Below are positions 9,051 through 17,123 of a stretch of DNA of 64,000 nucleotides, piece by piece (position 1 is the first letter of the stretch; every line of letters starts with the position of its first letter). Position numbers and translations under genes: made by a program. The notes beneath the pieces were generated by a model. The model was not told the origin of the DNA and ran no database searches. It was given only the letters and a program-made list of their open reading frames with translations. This DNA comes from Dyella_B nitratireducens (GTDB lineage: Bacteria > Pseudomonadota > Gammaproteobacteria > Xanthomonadales > Rhodanobacteraceae), in NCBI RefSeq assembly GCF_049532905.1, contig NZ_CP064032.1:4092001-4156000 (forward strand), written 5' to 3'.

Positions 9051-9533
9051 TTACAGCGTCACGATCGTTAAAGGCTCACTCTCTGCTGGGAAGCTCGCCC
9101 ACAATTCCTGCATCGTTTTCCCGTTCATGGGATGGCAAACATCTGGCGCGATATCGGTGATCGGCTTCAGCACGAAGGCGTGTTTCAATTCTTTGCGCGG
9201 GATATCGAGATGCCCTGGTCCCTGGGTGACCAGGTCGTCGTACAACACGATATCCACATCGAGTGTGCGATCGGCGTAACGTGGCACGTCGCGGCGGCGA
9301 CCGTGACGATCTTCCAGCGCGTGCAGCCAGTCGTTGAGTTCAATGGGCGAAAGATCGGTATCCAAACCAACCGCAAGATTCACGAAATCCGTACCATCGA
9401 AACCCACTGCAGCGCTGCGGTAGGCCGGTGAGATGTCGAGTTGTCCGAAGCGCGCACGCAGTTCTTCGATGGCGACCGGGAGATAGCGATGCGGTTCCTG
9501 GTTGGAACCCAGGCTCAAATAAACGCGCGACAT
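9051..9533 (-). CDS. folK: 2-amino-4-hydroxy-6-hydroxymethyldihydropteridine pyrophosphokinase
   Basis: 160-residue HPPK, which transfers pyrophosphate from ATP to 6-hydroxymethyl-dihydropterin in folate synthesis. The N-terminus MSRVYLSLGSNQEPHRYL and the core FVNLAVGLDTDL, PRYADRTLDVDIVLYDD (the Asp pair binds Mg2+) and DIPRKELKHAFVLKPITDIAP are family signatures. An upstream in-frame ATG at 9596 lies inside folB, so 9533 is the proper start. Only one base separates it from the folB stop, indicating coupling. Confidence 0.95.
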   Translation of the reverse strand: MSRVYLSLGSNQEPHRYLPVAIEELRARFGQLDISPAYRSAAVGFDGTDFVNLAVGLDTDLSPIELNDWLHALEDRHGRRRDVPRYADRTLDVDIVLYDDLVTQGPGHLDIPRKELKHAFVLKPITDIAPDVCHPMNGKTMQELWASFPAESEPLTIVTL

Positions 9534-9534
9534 A

Positions 9535-9894
9535 TCAAGCCGGCCGTTTACCACGTTCGATGCACACGCCCACGGCTTTTGCACCGCGCACCGCACCGGG
9601 CTTGGACAGCTTCAGCCGTACCCATGCCACACCGAATTCCTCGCGGATGATGGCAGCACATCGCTCGGCCAGCGTTTCCACCAGGCCGAAGCTCGATTCG
9701 CCCACGTACGCGATCAGGCGCTTGGACACGTCCTTGTAATTGAGCGTATCGGCGATGTCGTCGGACGTGGCGGGAACGGTGTTATCGAACGCCATCTCGA
9801 TATCGAACGACAGGGTCTGGCGCACGCGCCGCTCCCAGTCATAGATGCCGATGACGGTGTCGATGCGCAGGTCTTCAATAAAAACGATATCCAT
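9535..9894 (-). CDS. folB: Dihydroneopterin aldolase
   Basis: 119-residue enzyme that cleaves dihydroneopterin to hydroxymethyl-dihydropterin and glycolaldehyde, the step before FolK. MDIVFIEDLRIDTVIGIYDWER carries the conserved Ile-Gly-x-x-x-Trp-Glu motif, and VETLAERCAAII, VRLKLSKPGAV and the Lys in the latter match the active site. The start at 9894 matches the family N-terminus; longer in-frame versions run toward tsaD. It is translated just ahead of folK and 32 bases after tsaD in a tsaD-folB-folK run. Confidence 0.95.
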   Translation of the reverse strand: MDIVFIEDLRIDTVIGIYDWERRVRQTLSFDIEMAFDNTVPATSDDIADTLNYKDVSKRLIAYVGESSFGLVETLAERCAAIIREEFGVAWVRLKLSKPGAVRGAKAVGVCIERGKRPA

Positions 9895-9926
9895 GCGTGC
9901 AAGCGTCGTGGGTGCGGGCGATAGGA

Positions 9927-10973
9927 TCAAGCGGCGGGCGGCAGGGTCTGCAGGTCCCAACGTGGGAACACTTGCACCGATTCATTCTGATGCTGTCCGT
10001 GCGCCAGTCGGATGGCGCCGGCCAGGGCGATCATCGCGCCGTTGTCGGTGCAGAACTGCAGACGGGGGAAATAGGTTTTGAAACCGTCCTTCGCACCGGC
10101 GGCGGCCAGTTCTTCGCGCAAACGGCGGTTGGCGCCGACGCCCCCGGCGATCACCAGCCGTTTCGCGCCGGTTTCGGACAGCGCGCGGCGGCATTTGATC
10201 AGCAGCGTGTCGACAATGGCTTCTTCGAAGGCACGGGCGATGTCGGCGCGAGTCTGCTCGCTCTGGTCGGATTGCTGCCAAGCCAGCAGCACCTGGGTTT
10301 TCAGGCCGGAGAAGCTGAAATCGAGTCCCGGGCGATCGGTCATCGGGCGCGAAAAACGAAACGCACCCGGGCGGCCCTGTGCTGCCAGGGCCGCCAGCGC
10401 CGGGCCACCCGGATACGGCAGACCCATCAGCTTGGCGGTCTTGTCGAAGGCCTCGCCGGCGGCGTCATCCAGGGTATCGCCCAGAATGCGGTAATGGCCG
10501 ATGGCTTCCACTTCCACCAGCATCGAGTGGCCACCGGAAACCAGCAGGGCCACGAAGGGTGGTTGCGGCGGATCGTCCTCCAAGAGCGGCGCAAGCAGAT
10601 GTCCTTCCATATGGTGTACGCCAACCGCCGGCACGCCCAGCGCCCAGGCCATCGCGCGTCCGGTCGCTGCACCGACCAGCAGCGCGCCCACCAAGCCAGG
10701 ACCAGCGGTGTAGGCGACACCACCGAGATCGGCGGGGGTCATCCCCGCATCCTTCAAGGCCTCCCGCACCAGCGGCAGCAGCTTGCGCACGTGGTCGCGG
10801 CTGGCCAGCTCCGGTACCACACCGCCGTAGTCGGCATGCAGTTTCACCTGTGTATATAAGGCGTGCGCGAGCAGGCCGTGCCCCGGCTGCTTCGGTTCCC
10901 AGCGCAGCAGGGCCACGCCGGTTTCGTCGCAAGAGGTCTCGATGCCAAGGATGGGGCGGAGAGCGTCAGGCAT
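9927..10973 (-). CDS. tsaD: tRNA N6-adenosine threonylcarbamoyltransferase TsaD
   Basis: 348-residue ASKHA-fold protein that transfers threonylcarbamoyl to A37 of ANN-decoding tRNAs with TsaB and TsaE. Visible motifs are ILGIETSCDETGVALL (nucleotide-binding), HHMEGHLLAPLL with the two His metal ligands, LVSGGHSMLVEV, GEAFDKTAKLMGLPYPGGP and VIAGGVGANRRLREEL. The frame is open far upstream, even across rpsU, but the family N-terminus MPDALRPILGIE sets the start at 10973. It is divergent from rpsU, as is common in Gammaproteobacteria. Confidence 0.97.
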   Translation of the reverse strand: MPDALRPILGIETSCDETGVALLRWEPKQPGHGLLAHALYTQVKLHADYGGVVPELASRDHVRKLLPLVREALKDAGMTPADLGGVAYTAGPGLVGALLVGAATGRAMAWALGVPAVGVHHMEGHLLAPLLEDDPPQPPFVALLVSGGHSMLVEVEAIGHYRILGDTLDDAAGEAFDKTAKLMGLPYPGGPALAALAAQGRPGAFRFSRPMTDRPGLDFSFSGLKTQVLLAWQQSDQSEQTRADIARAFEEAIVDTLLIKCRRALSETGAKRLVIAGGVGANRRLREELAAAGAKDGFKTYFPRLQFCTDNGAMIALAGAIRLAHGQHQNESVQVFPRWDLQTLPPAA

Positions 10974-11056
10974 CTTCAGATGTGCCAGTCTTAAGGACGT
11001 AGGCGTGCATTTTTGCCGATAAGCGTGCCTTCGCGACACCCTGTATGCCCAACTCT

Positions 11057-11086
11057 TTGAATTTTTCACCCGCATCGGCGTATACT
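11057..11086 (+). promoter_or_regulatory. Sigma-70-type promoter of rpsU
   Basis: TTGAAT at 11057-11062 and TATACT at 11081-11086 are separated by 18 bases and lie about 48 bases ahead of the rpsU start. The -10 box differs from consensus at one position. It is in the divergent region shared with tsaD. Assigned by eye. Confidence 0.6.
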
Positions 11087-11133
11087 TTGCGGCTCGCCGC
11101 ATTTCTGCGGCACGTTTACTACCCGGAGTTTCC

Positions 11134-11349
11134 ATGCCCAGCGTAAAAGTCCGCGAGAACGAGCCGTTCGAACTCGCCCTGCGCCGCTTCAAGCGCACCT
11201 GCGAAAAAGCCGGCATTCTCGCCGAGACCCGCAAGCGCGAGTTCTATGAAAAGCCGACCCAGGAACGCAAGCGCAAACGCGCCGCTGCCGTGAAGCGTCA
11301 CCTGCGCCGCCTGTCGCGCGACGTGTCGCGCAAGACCCGCCTGTACTGA
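11134..11349 (+). CDS. rpsU: 30S ribosomal protein S21
   Basis: 71-residue small basic ribosomal protein of the 30S subunit, needed for efficient initiation. The full sequence is diagnostic: MPSVKVRENEPFELALRRFK, then CEKAGILAETRKREFYEKP and a highly basic C-terminus. It is the first gene of the macromolecular synthesis operon (rpsU-yqeY-dnaG). A stem-loop between rpsU and the next gene probably lowers expression of the downstream genes. Confidence 0.98.
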   Translation: MPSVKVRENEPFELALRRFKRTCEKAGILAETRKREFYEKPTQERKRKRAAAVKRHLRRLSRDVSRKTRLY

Positions 11350-11461
11350 GCGCTGTCCGCCTCGGCGGGTTCTTAGGTTCTGGCGCGTATCGCGCCGCAC
11401 CTGTTCAGCGCTTGCAGCCGGCGCGTCCATCCGCAGCCACCACCTGCAAGGCAATGCATGG

Positions 11462-11486
11462 GCCGACGTTGTTCCGCAACGTCGGC
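11462..11486 (+). terminator. Attenuator-like stem-loop between rpsU and yqeY
   Basis: A perfect 10-bp stem, GCCGACGTTG (11462-11471) and CAACGTCGGC (11477-11486), with loop TTCCG, is followed by TTTGTGCTTT. It is a weak-to-moderate intrinsic terminator ahead of the yqeY ribosome site. In E. coli a terminator between rpsU and dnaG keeps primase low; this element could do the same. Confidence 0.7.
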
Positions 11487-11512
11487 TTTGTGCTTTCCGA
11501 AGGAGCCGTTCC

Positions 11513-11956
11513 ATGTCGTTGAAACAGCAAATTACCGAAGACATGAAAACCGCCATGCGCGGCGGTGACAAGGATCGCCTCGGAGTGATCCGCCTGATCC
11601 TCGCTGCCGTCAAGCAACGCGAGGTGGACGAGCGGATCGAACTGGACGACACCCAGATCATCGCCGTGCTGGAGAAGATGCTCAAGCAGCGCAAGGACTC
11701 GGTGAGCCAGTACGCCGCCGCCGGTCGCGAGGATCTGGCCAACGTGGAGCGCGCTGAAATGGTGGTGATCGAAACCTACCTGCCCGCCAAGCTCAGCGAC
11801 GCCGAAATCGACGCCATGATCCAGGCCGCCATCGCCGAAACCGGCGCGAGCAGCGCACGCGACATGGGCAAGGTGGTTGCGGCGGTCAAAGCCAAAGCCG
11901 CCGGCCGTGCCGATATGGCACAGGTGTCGGCACGGATCAAATCCCGCCTGAACTGA
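11513..11956 (+). CDS. GatB/YqeY domain protein
   Basis: 147-residue helical protein homologous to the C-terminal tRNA-binding-like domain of GatB. It starts MSLKQQITEDMKTAMRGGDK and has RLGVIRLILAAVKQREVDER, the KDSVSQYAAAGREDLA loop, and the C-terminal AARDMGKVVAAVKAKAAGRAD-like segment of the family. AGGAG stands in front of the start. It lies between rpsU and dnaG, its usual place in many Proteobacteria. A function separate from amidotransferase is suspected but not proven. Confidence 0.93.
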   Translation: MSLKQQITEDMKTAMRGGDKDRLGVIRLILAAVKQREVDERIELDDTQIIAVLEKMLKQRKDSVSQYAAAGREDLANVERAEMVVIETYLPAKLSDAEIDAMIQAAIAETGASSARDMGKVVAAVKAKAAGRADMAQVSARIKSRLN

Positions 11957-12042
11957 TGCAGGCCACGGCAGCGCCGCAGGCGCTGCCTTCACGCTGACCG
12001 CGTTTAGATGCTCCCACGCGACACGCCACGGGAGAAAGACGC

Positions 12043-12216
12043 ATGCTCAAGTGGGCGATCATCTTTGCGATCATTTCCCTGGTTGCCGGCTGGCTGGGCT
12101 TTGGCACGTTGTCCGGTATTGCCGCCACCATCGCCAAGGTTTTGTTCGGGATTTTCGTCATCATCTTCATCATCGCCGTGCTGGCGGTGATCGGCGTGTT
12201 CCATCTGGTGACGTAG
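12043..12216 (+). CDS. DUF1328 small membrane protein (YtjA-like)
   Basis: 57-residue protein with two hydrophobic helices: MLKWAIIFAIISLVAGWLGF, then a glycine-rich turn and a second helix ending VIGVFHLVT. This matches the DUF1328 family (E. coli YtjA), small inner-membrane proteins of unknown role often induced under stress. A GGAG lies eight bases ahead of the ATG. It sits between yqeY and dnaG on the same strand, an insertion in the usual operon order. Confidence 0.88.
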   Translation: MLKWAIIFAIISLVAGWLGFGTLSGIAATIAKVLFGIFVIIFIIAVLAVIGVFHLVT

Positions 12217-12263
12217 CCCACATCCTTAGCGATCTCGCCGCGGTGTCCGGCTAGACTAACCGG

Positions 12264-14000
12264 ATGCGCGGCCGTATCCCCGACAGTTTCATCGACGAAC
12301 TGCTTGCCCGCGTCGACATCGTCGACGTGATCGAGCGGCGCGTGCCGTTGAAAAAAGCCGGACGCGAATGGACTGCCTGCTGTCCCTTCCACAACGAACG
12401 AACGCCATCGTTCTACGTGAGCCCCGCCAAGCAGTTTTTTCACTGCTTCGGCTGCGGCGCACACGGTAGCGCGATCAAGTTCCTGATGGATTACGAGCGG
12501 CTGGAATTTCCGGACGCCGTGGAAGAACTGGCCCAGGCCGTGGGCCTGAAAGTCCCCTACGAAGGCGGGCGCGACAATGCTCCGCGCGAGGACAAGACTG
12601 ATCTTTACGCCGTGCTCGACGCTGCAACAGGTTGGTACCAAGGCGAGCTGAAAAAAAGCGGCGAAGCCAACGCGTATTGCCAAAAGCGCGGCCTGGATGC
12701 GGATACCATCTCGCGCTTCCGCATCGGCTGGGCGCCGGCGGGTTTCGATGGCGTGATCCGCAACCTCGGCACCAACGACAAGCGCATGCAACTGCTGACC
12801 GAAGCGGGCATGGTCGCCAACAACGAGCGCGGCAATAAATACGACCGTTTCCGTGAACGCTTGATGTTCCCGATTCTGGATCGGCGCGGACGCGTGATCG
12901 CTTTCGGCGGACGCGTGCTGAAATCGGAACAAGGACCCAAGTACCTCAACTCACCGGAAACGCCGCTATTCCACAAGGGCCGCGAGCTGTTCGCGCTGTG
13001 GCAGGTCAAGCAGGCCAACAGCCATCTCGTGCGCATCGTGGTGGTGGAAGGCTACATGGATGTGATCGCCCTGCATCAGGCAGGCTTGCCGATTGCCGTA
13101 GCGACACTCGGCACCGCCACCACACCCGAGCACACCGAAGTGCTGTTCCGCGCCGCGCCGGACGTGGTGTTCTGCTTCGACGGCGATCGCGCCGGCCGCG
13201 CGGCGGCGTGGAAAGCATTGGAATCCGCCCTGCCCCGCTTGCGCGACGGACGCCAGGCGTATTTTCTGTTTCTGCCAGACGGCGAAGATCCGGACACGCT
13301 GGTGCGCAAGGAAGGCAAAGAAGGTTTCGAGAAACGTCTGCGCGAAGCGACACCGCTATCCGAATACTTCTTCGGCGAACTCTCTCATGACGTGGACGTG
13401 AGCAAGCTCGACGGACGCGCACGCCTGGCCGAACGCGCCCGTCCGCTGATCGCACGCCTACCGGACGGTGCATTCCGCGACCTGATGGCGCAAGAGCTGG
13501 AAAAACGCACCGGCGCACGCGCGGTATTGGAAGCTGAACCTGCTGCACGACAAGCTGTGCAGCGTCCAGGTGCTGTGCAACGCTCGCTGGTGCGCAGCGC
13601 CATCGCGCTGCTGCTGGCACAACCTGGCATGGCTGATGAAGTGGAACAGCCCTACGGCTTTCTGCGCCTGGATAAACCGGGTGTGGACCTGCTGGCCGCG
13701 TTGATCGACACCGCACGCGCAAGGCCCGGCATCAACGCCGCCATGCTGGTGGAACATTTTACTGGGCGTCCCGAATACGCCTCGCTGCAAAAGCTGATGG
13801 CCACTACCGCTGTCGGCGAACCGGAGACGCAGCGCGTAGAATTCCTGGACGCGCTCGCACGCATGGAAAAGCAGGCTATCGATCAGCGCCGCGATGCGCT
13901 GGTCGCCAAAAATCGCGAAGGCACATTGACCAGTGCCGAAAAGGCCGAACTGCGTGAGCTGCTCGCCGCACGCGCACCGAAGCCGACCGCCGCGTCATGA
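12264..14000 (+). CDS. dnaG: DNA primase
   Basis: 578-residue primase that makes RNA primers at the replication fork. The N-terminal zinc-binding domain has Cys40, His43, Cys61 and Cys64 (CCPFHNERTPSF and FHCFGCGAHG). The Toprim domain carries VVVEGYMDVIAL with the catalytic Glu, and CFDGDRAGRAAAWK with the Asp pair. The C-terminal third is the DnaB-binding region and is divergent, as usual. In many Gammaproteobacteria rpoD follows; here a DedA gene does. Confidence 0.97.
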   Translation: MRGRIPDSFIDELLARVDIVDVIERRVPLKKAGREWTACCPFHNERTPSFYVSPAKQFFHCFGCGAHGSAIKFLMDYERLEFPDAVEELAQAVGLKVPYEGGRDNAPREDKTDLYAVLDAATGWYQGELKKSGEANAYCQKRGLDADTISRFRIGWAPAGFDGVIRNLGTNDKRMQLLTEAGMVANNERGNKYDRFRERLMFPILDRRGRVIAFGGRVLKSEQGPKYLNSPETPLFHKGRELFALWQVKQANSHLVRIVVVEGYMDVIALHQAGLPIAVATLGTATTPEHTEVLFRAAPDVVFCFDGDRAGRAAAWKALESALPRLRDGRQAYFLFLPDGEDPDTLVRKEGKEGFEKRLREATPLSEYFFGELSHDVDVSKLDGRARLAERARPLIARLPDGAFRDLMAQELEKRTGARAVLEAEPAARQAVQRPGAVQRSLVRSAIALLLAQPGMADEVEQPYGFLRLDKPGVDLLAALIDTARARPGINAAMLVEHFTGRPEYASLQKLMATTAVGEPETQRVEFLDALARMEKQAIDQRRDALVAKNREGTLTSAEKAELRELLAARAPKPTAAS

Positions 14001-14027
14001 CCGGCCTGCCAGCAACAAGGAACGTCG

Positions 14028-14642
14028 ATGGATTTGCTTGAACGCCTGATCACTTTTTTCGCGGAGCACGGTTACGTGGCGGTCTTCATGGCGCTGCTGC
14101 TGTGCGGCGCCGGCTTGCCGCTACCGGAAGACATCACCTTGGTGGCCGGCGGCGTGATCGCCGGTCTTGGCTACGTCAACGTGCACATCATGGTCGCCGT
14201 CACCATGGTCGGCGTGCTGGCCGGCGATGCGGGCATGTTTCTGCTTGGCCATCACTTCGGCACGCATATCCTGCAATGGAAACCCATCTCGTGGCTGATG
14301 CCGCCACGTCGCTACGCGAAAGTGCAGGATCAGTTCACACGCTACGGCAATCGCCTGATGTTCTTCGCACGCTTTCTGCCCGGCATGCGCACGGCGATCT
14401 ACACCACCGCGGGTGCTACGCATCGCGTGAGTTTCTGGCGGTTTCTGCTGCTCGATGGTACCGCCGCGCTGATCAGCGTGCCGATTTGGGTGTACCTGGG
14501 TTACTTCGGTGCAAATCGGCGCGAATGGCTGGGGATGTGGATACAGCGGGGGCAGAACAGTCTGTGGCTGGTCGGCGTTTTGGTGGTGCTGATAGTGCTG
14601 GTGCTGTGGTGGCGGCGCCGCAAGCGCCGCTATGCGGAGTAG
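14028..14642 (+). CDS. DedA family inner membrane protein
   Basis: 204-residue polytopic membrane protein of the DedA/VTT superfamily, implicated in undecaprenyl-phosphate or phospholipid flipping and in envelope homeostasis. Features include LPLPEDITLVAGGVIAGLG (Glu-Asp motif of the re-entrant loop), DAGMFLLGHHFG, and FFARFLPGMRTAIYTTAGA with the conserved FxRFxPGxR motif. It follows dnaG by 27 bases and may be co-transcribed. A family A palindromic repeat follows directly. Confidence 0.92.
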   Translation: MDLLERLITFFAEHGYVAVFMALLLCGAGLPLPEDITLVAGGVIAGLGYVNVHIMVAVTMVGVLAGDAGMFLLGHHFGTHILQWKPISWLMPPRRYAKVQDQFTRYGNRLMFFARFLPGMRTAIYTTAGATHRVSFWRFLLLDGTAALISVPIWVYLGYFGANRREWLGMWIQRGQNSLWLVGVLVVLIVLVLWWRRRKRRYAE

Positions 14643-14710
14643 GTTGGGGTGCAAACCCCAACATTGCCATCTACATGAAGCACGATGTTAGGGTTTGCAC
14701 CCCCAACCTA
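14639..14710. repeat. Palindromic intergenic repeat, family A copy 2
   Basis: Inverted repeat with left arm GTAGGTTGGGGTGCAAACCC and a slightly decayed right arm (GGGTTTGCACCCCCAACCTA). It overlaps the dedA stop codon and separates dedA from the convergent DUF4239 gene, as copy 1 separates two convergent genes. Confidence 0.8.
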
Positions 14711-14722
14711 TGAACGTGCAAC

Positions 14723-15493
14723 TCAAAACTGCTTATGCAAATCCTCGCTCAGCATTTGCATGCTCTGCTGACTCACTTGGATCAAACCGTTCACTGGCGA
14801 ATCAAGATCCGCAATCAGACTCATCGAGATCGCCACCATCAACACTGGAATAAAGGTGGCCATGGCTGCGCGATGACGCTGGCCATAGCCGACGACCAGT
14901 GACGTCAGAATGGCCAGCACCGCCATCAGCGCCCAGATATCGAGCGGTATGCGATTGCGTTGCGCCGCCACGCGCTTGGCGTCGAGATCGATCACATCAT
15001 TCAACGCTGCAATGTAGAGGCCCGTGATGGGTGTAGGCGTTTGTTGTGCAACGGTTGCCGCCTGACCCCACAGTTCATCCTGGATTTGCCTGGTCCGCTT
15101 TACCGCGGGATCGTGTTCGTCGACATGGGATCCCGTGCCGAAAATCGCCAGGCGTGCATCGACATATTCGCGCCATAGCTGAGGTGCCGCGCTACGCACC
15201 GGTTCGGCCTGCATGCCAACGCGCAGATAGGCGGTGCCGATGGCGTTCGCCTCGTCGATCACCAGTTGCTTGCGTTCGTCGAAACGACTGAGCCCCATGC
15301 TCATGGCGAAACCGATCAGCAGGCTCAGCAAGACGGCAATCTGGTTGCGGGTCTGGTGGACCTCCCTTTCCCAGTCCTTGTCCTCAGGATGCTTGGCGAA
15401 TGCGCGCAAGCGATAGCCAAGTTCGTGCGCCAGCAACAGCACGACGGTAGCGACGACAAACAGTTCGATCGGGTGATCCAGCAGATACAGCAT
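14723..15493 (-). CDS. DUF4239-like membrane protein
   Basis: 256-residue membrane protein with two hydrophobic segments at the N-terminus (PIELFVVATVVLLLAHELGY and IAVLLSLLIGFAMSMGLSRF), a central soluble region (VIDEANAIGTAYLR, VDARLAIF) and two helices near the C-terminus (IWALMAVLAILTSLVVGYG and ATFIPVLMVAISMSLIADL). The pattern ERKQLVIDEANAIGTAYLR is typical of the bestrophin-like DUF4239 family. The start at 15493 has GGAGAAGC in front; an upstream ATG at 15577 lies within a palindromic repeat. Function unknown. Confidence 0.7.
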   Translation of the reverse strand: MLYLLDHPIELFVVATVVLLLAHELGYRLRAFAKHPEDKDWEREVHQTRNQIAVLLSLLIGFAMSMGLSRFDERKQLVIDEANAIGTAYLRVGMQAEPVRSAAPQLWREYVDARLAIFGTGSHVDEHDPAVKRTRQIQDELWGQAATVAQQTPTPITGLYIAALNDVIDLDAKRVAAQRNRIPLDIWALMAVLAILTSLVVGYGQRHRAAMATFIPVLMVAISMSLIADLDSPVNGLIQVSQQSMQMLSEDLHKQF

Positions 15494-15537
15494 CGTGCTT
15501 CTCCTGCGGATGTGTTGACCGGGAAGCTGCGTGTAAC

Positions 15538-15627
15538 CGTAGGTTGGGGTGAGCGTATGCGAACCCCAACACCGCAATCAACATGAACATGGCCATGTTG
15601 GGATTCGCATACGCTCACCCCAACCTG
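15538..15627. repeat. Palindromic intergenic repeat, family A copy 3
   Basis: Inverted repeat with the CGTAGGTTGGGGTGAGCG left arm and the CGCTCACCCCAACCTG right arm. The inner stem (TATGCGAACCCCAAC) is longer than in copies 1 and 2. It lies in the 136-base gap between two minus-strand genes. Confidence 0.8.
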
Positions 15628-15630
15628 TGA

Positions 15631-17121
15631 CTACGGGGCCACGGCCACGTCGTGCCGATTCCACCAGCCTCCGCCCAACGCCTGGAACAGTGCCACCGTA
15701 TCCGCATAGCGTGCCGCACGCGCCTGGATCAGGTTGAGCTGCGCCTGCCGATACGTCACCTGCGCATTGAGCAACGCCACCATGCTGATGTCACCCGCCG
15801 CATATTGCTTCTGGGCGATGTCAAAGCTGCGTGCAGCCGCCCGTTCGGCACGCGCGGACGCGGCCATGGCGTCCGCATCAGACTGCAAGGCATGCAAAGT
15901 ATCGGCGACGTTTTGCAATGCAGATAGCACCGTGCTGCGATACTGCTCCGCTGCTTGCTTATAAGCGGCTTCCGCGGCGCGCTGCTTATGCCTCAACGTA
16001 CCGCCATCAAACAGCGGTGCGGTCACCGCGGCCCCGATGTTCCAAAAGCCGGTGCCCGAACCGAACAGCGTATGCATCTGATCAGTGGCGCTGCCCCAGT
16101 TGGCGGTGACGTTGATGTTCGGCAAACGGGCTGCAAACGCTACGCCGATCTGCGCGCACGCGGCATGCAATTGCGCATCGGCCATGCGCACATCCGGACG
16201 CTGCTCGACCAGTCGCGCGGGCAAGGTCAGCGGCAAATCTTGCGGCAGTTGCAGGCTGTCCAGCGTGAAATGGGCGGCGACATCCTGGTCGGGTGTACGG
16301 CCGGTCAGTACCGCCAGCACGTCCCGCTGCTGTGCCAGTTGCTTACGCAAGGGTGGCAGGCCGGCACGTGTTTGCTCCAGCGTGGCCTCCTGCGCGGCGA
16401 CGTCATTGTCTGAAGCATCACCGATGTCCAGCTGCTTTTTGCTGGTTTCGAGGATCCTGGATTGGCTGTCGATCATGTCTTGCGTGGCGTCGATCTGCGC
16501 GCGCAGCGCAGCCTCCTGCACCGCCGCGTTGACCAGGTTGGATGTCAGCGTGAGATACGTCGCCTCCAACTGAAAGCGCTGCGCATCCGCCTGCGCCACC
16601 AGCGATTCCACCTGCCGACGGTTGGCTCCCCACAAGTCCGGCACGTAGGAGATGCTGAGCTGTGCCGTGGTGAGGTTATAGAGCGTGCTGTTGGAAGTGA
16701 GCGCACTGGAAAGCACCTGCCCGGTTTTCTGCCGGGTGGGATCGATGCCGGCACTCACTTGCGGGAAGTATTGGCCGCGTTGCGCGCGCACGTCTTCCAT
16801 CGCCTGACGCAATGCCTCTTGTGTGGCCGCGACATCGGGATTGTGCTTGAGCGCATCATCGATCAGGCCATTCAACGGCTGGGACTGAAACAGCGTCCAC
16901 CATTGGCCGGGGATATCCATGTCCGTTTTGAAGTGCTGTGCCTTCCCGTCCGCACCTGGTGCGGAGGCGGTCGCCGAGGGCGTGCCCTCTTCCATATAGC
17001 CCTGTGCAGCAGGCGGTGCGGGCCGATGGTAATTCGGTCCGACCGCGCAGGCGCCGAGAGCCAGGCTCGCGCCAGCCACGAGCACGGGACGACGCCATTT
17101 GAAAAGACGATGCTTGGCCAT
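15631..17121 (-). CDS. Outer membrane factor of an RND efflux system (OprM/NodT type)
   Basis: 496-residue TolC-like channel. It has a lipoprotein signal with lipobox (LALGAC then AVGPNYHRP, the NodT/OprM opening), two repeated OEP halves rich in coiled coil, and the typical ALRQAMEDVRAQRGQYFPQV and EAAYKQAAEQYRSTVLSALQ segments. It is the last gene of a three-gene operon after the pump and fusion genes, separated from the pump by two bases. It completes the tripartite envelope-spanning heavy-metal exporter. Confidence 0.93.
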   Translation of the reverse strand: MAKHRLFKWRRPVLVAGASLALGACAVGPNYHRPAPPAAQGYMEEGTPSATASAPGADGKAQHFKTDMDIPGQWWTLFQSQPLNGLIDDALKHNPDVAATQEALRQAMEDVRAQRGQYFPQVSAGIDPTRQKTGQVLSSALTSNSTLYNLTTAQLSISYVPDLWGANRRQVESLVAQADAQRFQLEATYLTLTSNLVNAAVQEAALRAQIDATQDMIDSQSRILETSKKQLDIGDASDNDVAAQEATLEQTRAGLPPLRKQLAQQRDVLAVLTGRTPDQDVAAHFTLDSLQLPQDLPLTLPARLVEQRPDVRMADAQLHAACAQIGVAFAARLPNINVTANWGSATDQMHTLFGSGTGFWNIGAAVTAPLFDGGTLRHKQRAAEAAYKQAAEQYRSTVLSALQNVADTLHALQSDADAMAASARAERAAARSFDIAQKQYAAGDISMVALLNAQVTYRQAQLNLIQARAARYADTVALFQALGGGWWNRHDVAVAP

Positions 17122-17123
17122 GA

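Noticed and set aside
11134..11234. tsaD start upstream across rpsU
   Set aside because: The frame is open to 11234, but the family N-terminus MPDALRPILGIETSCDET at 10973 is the correct start.
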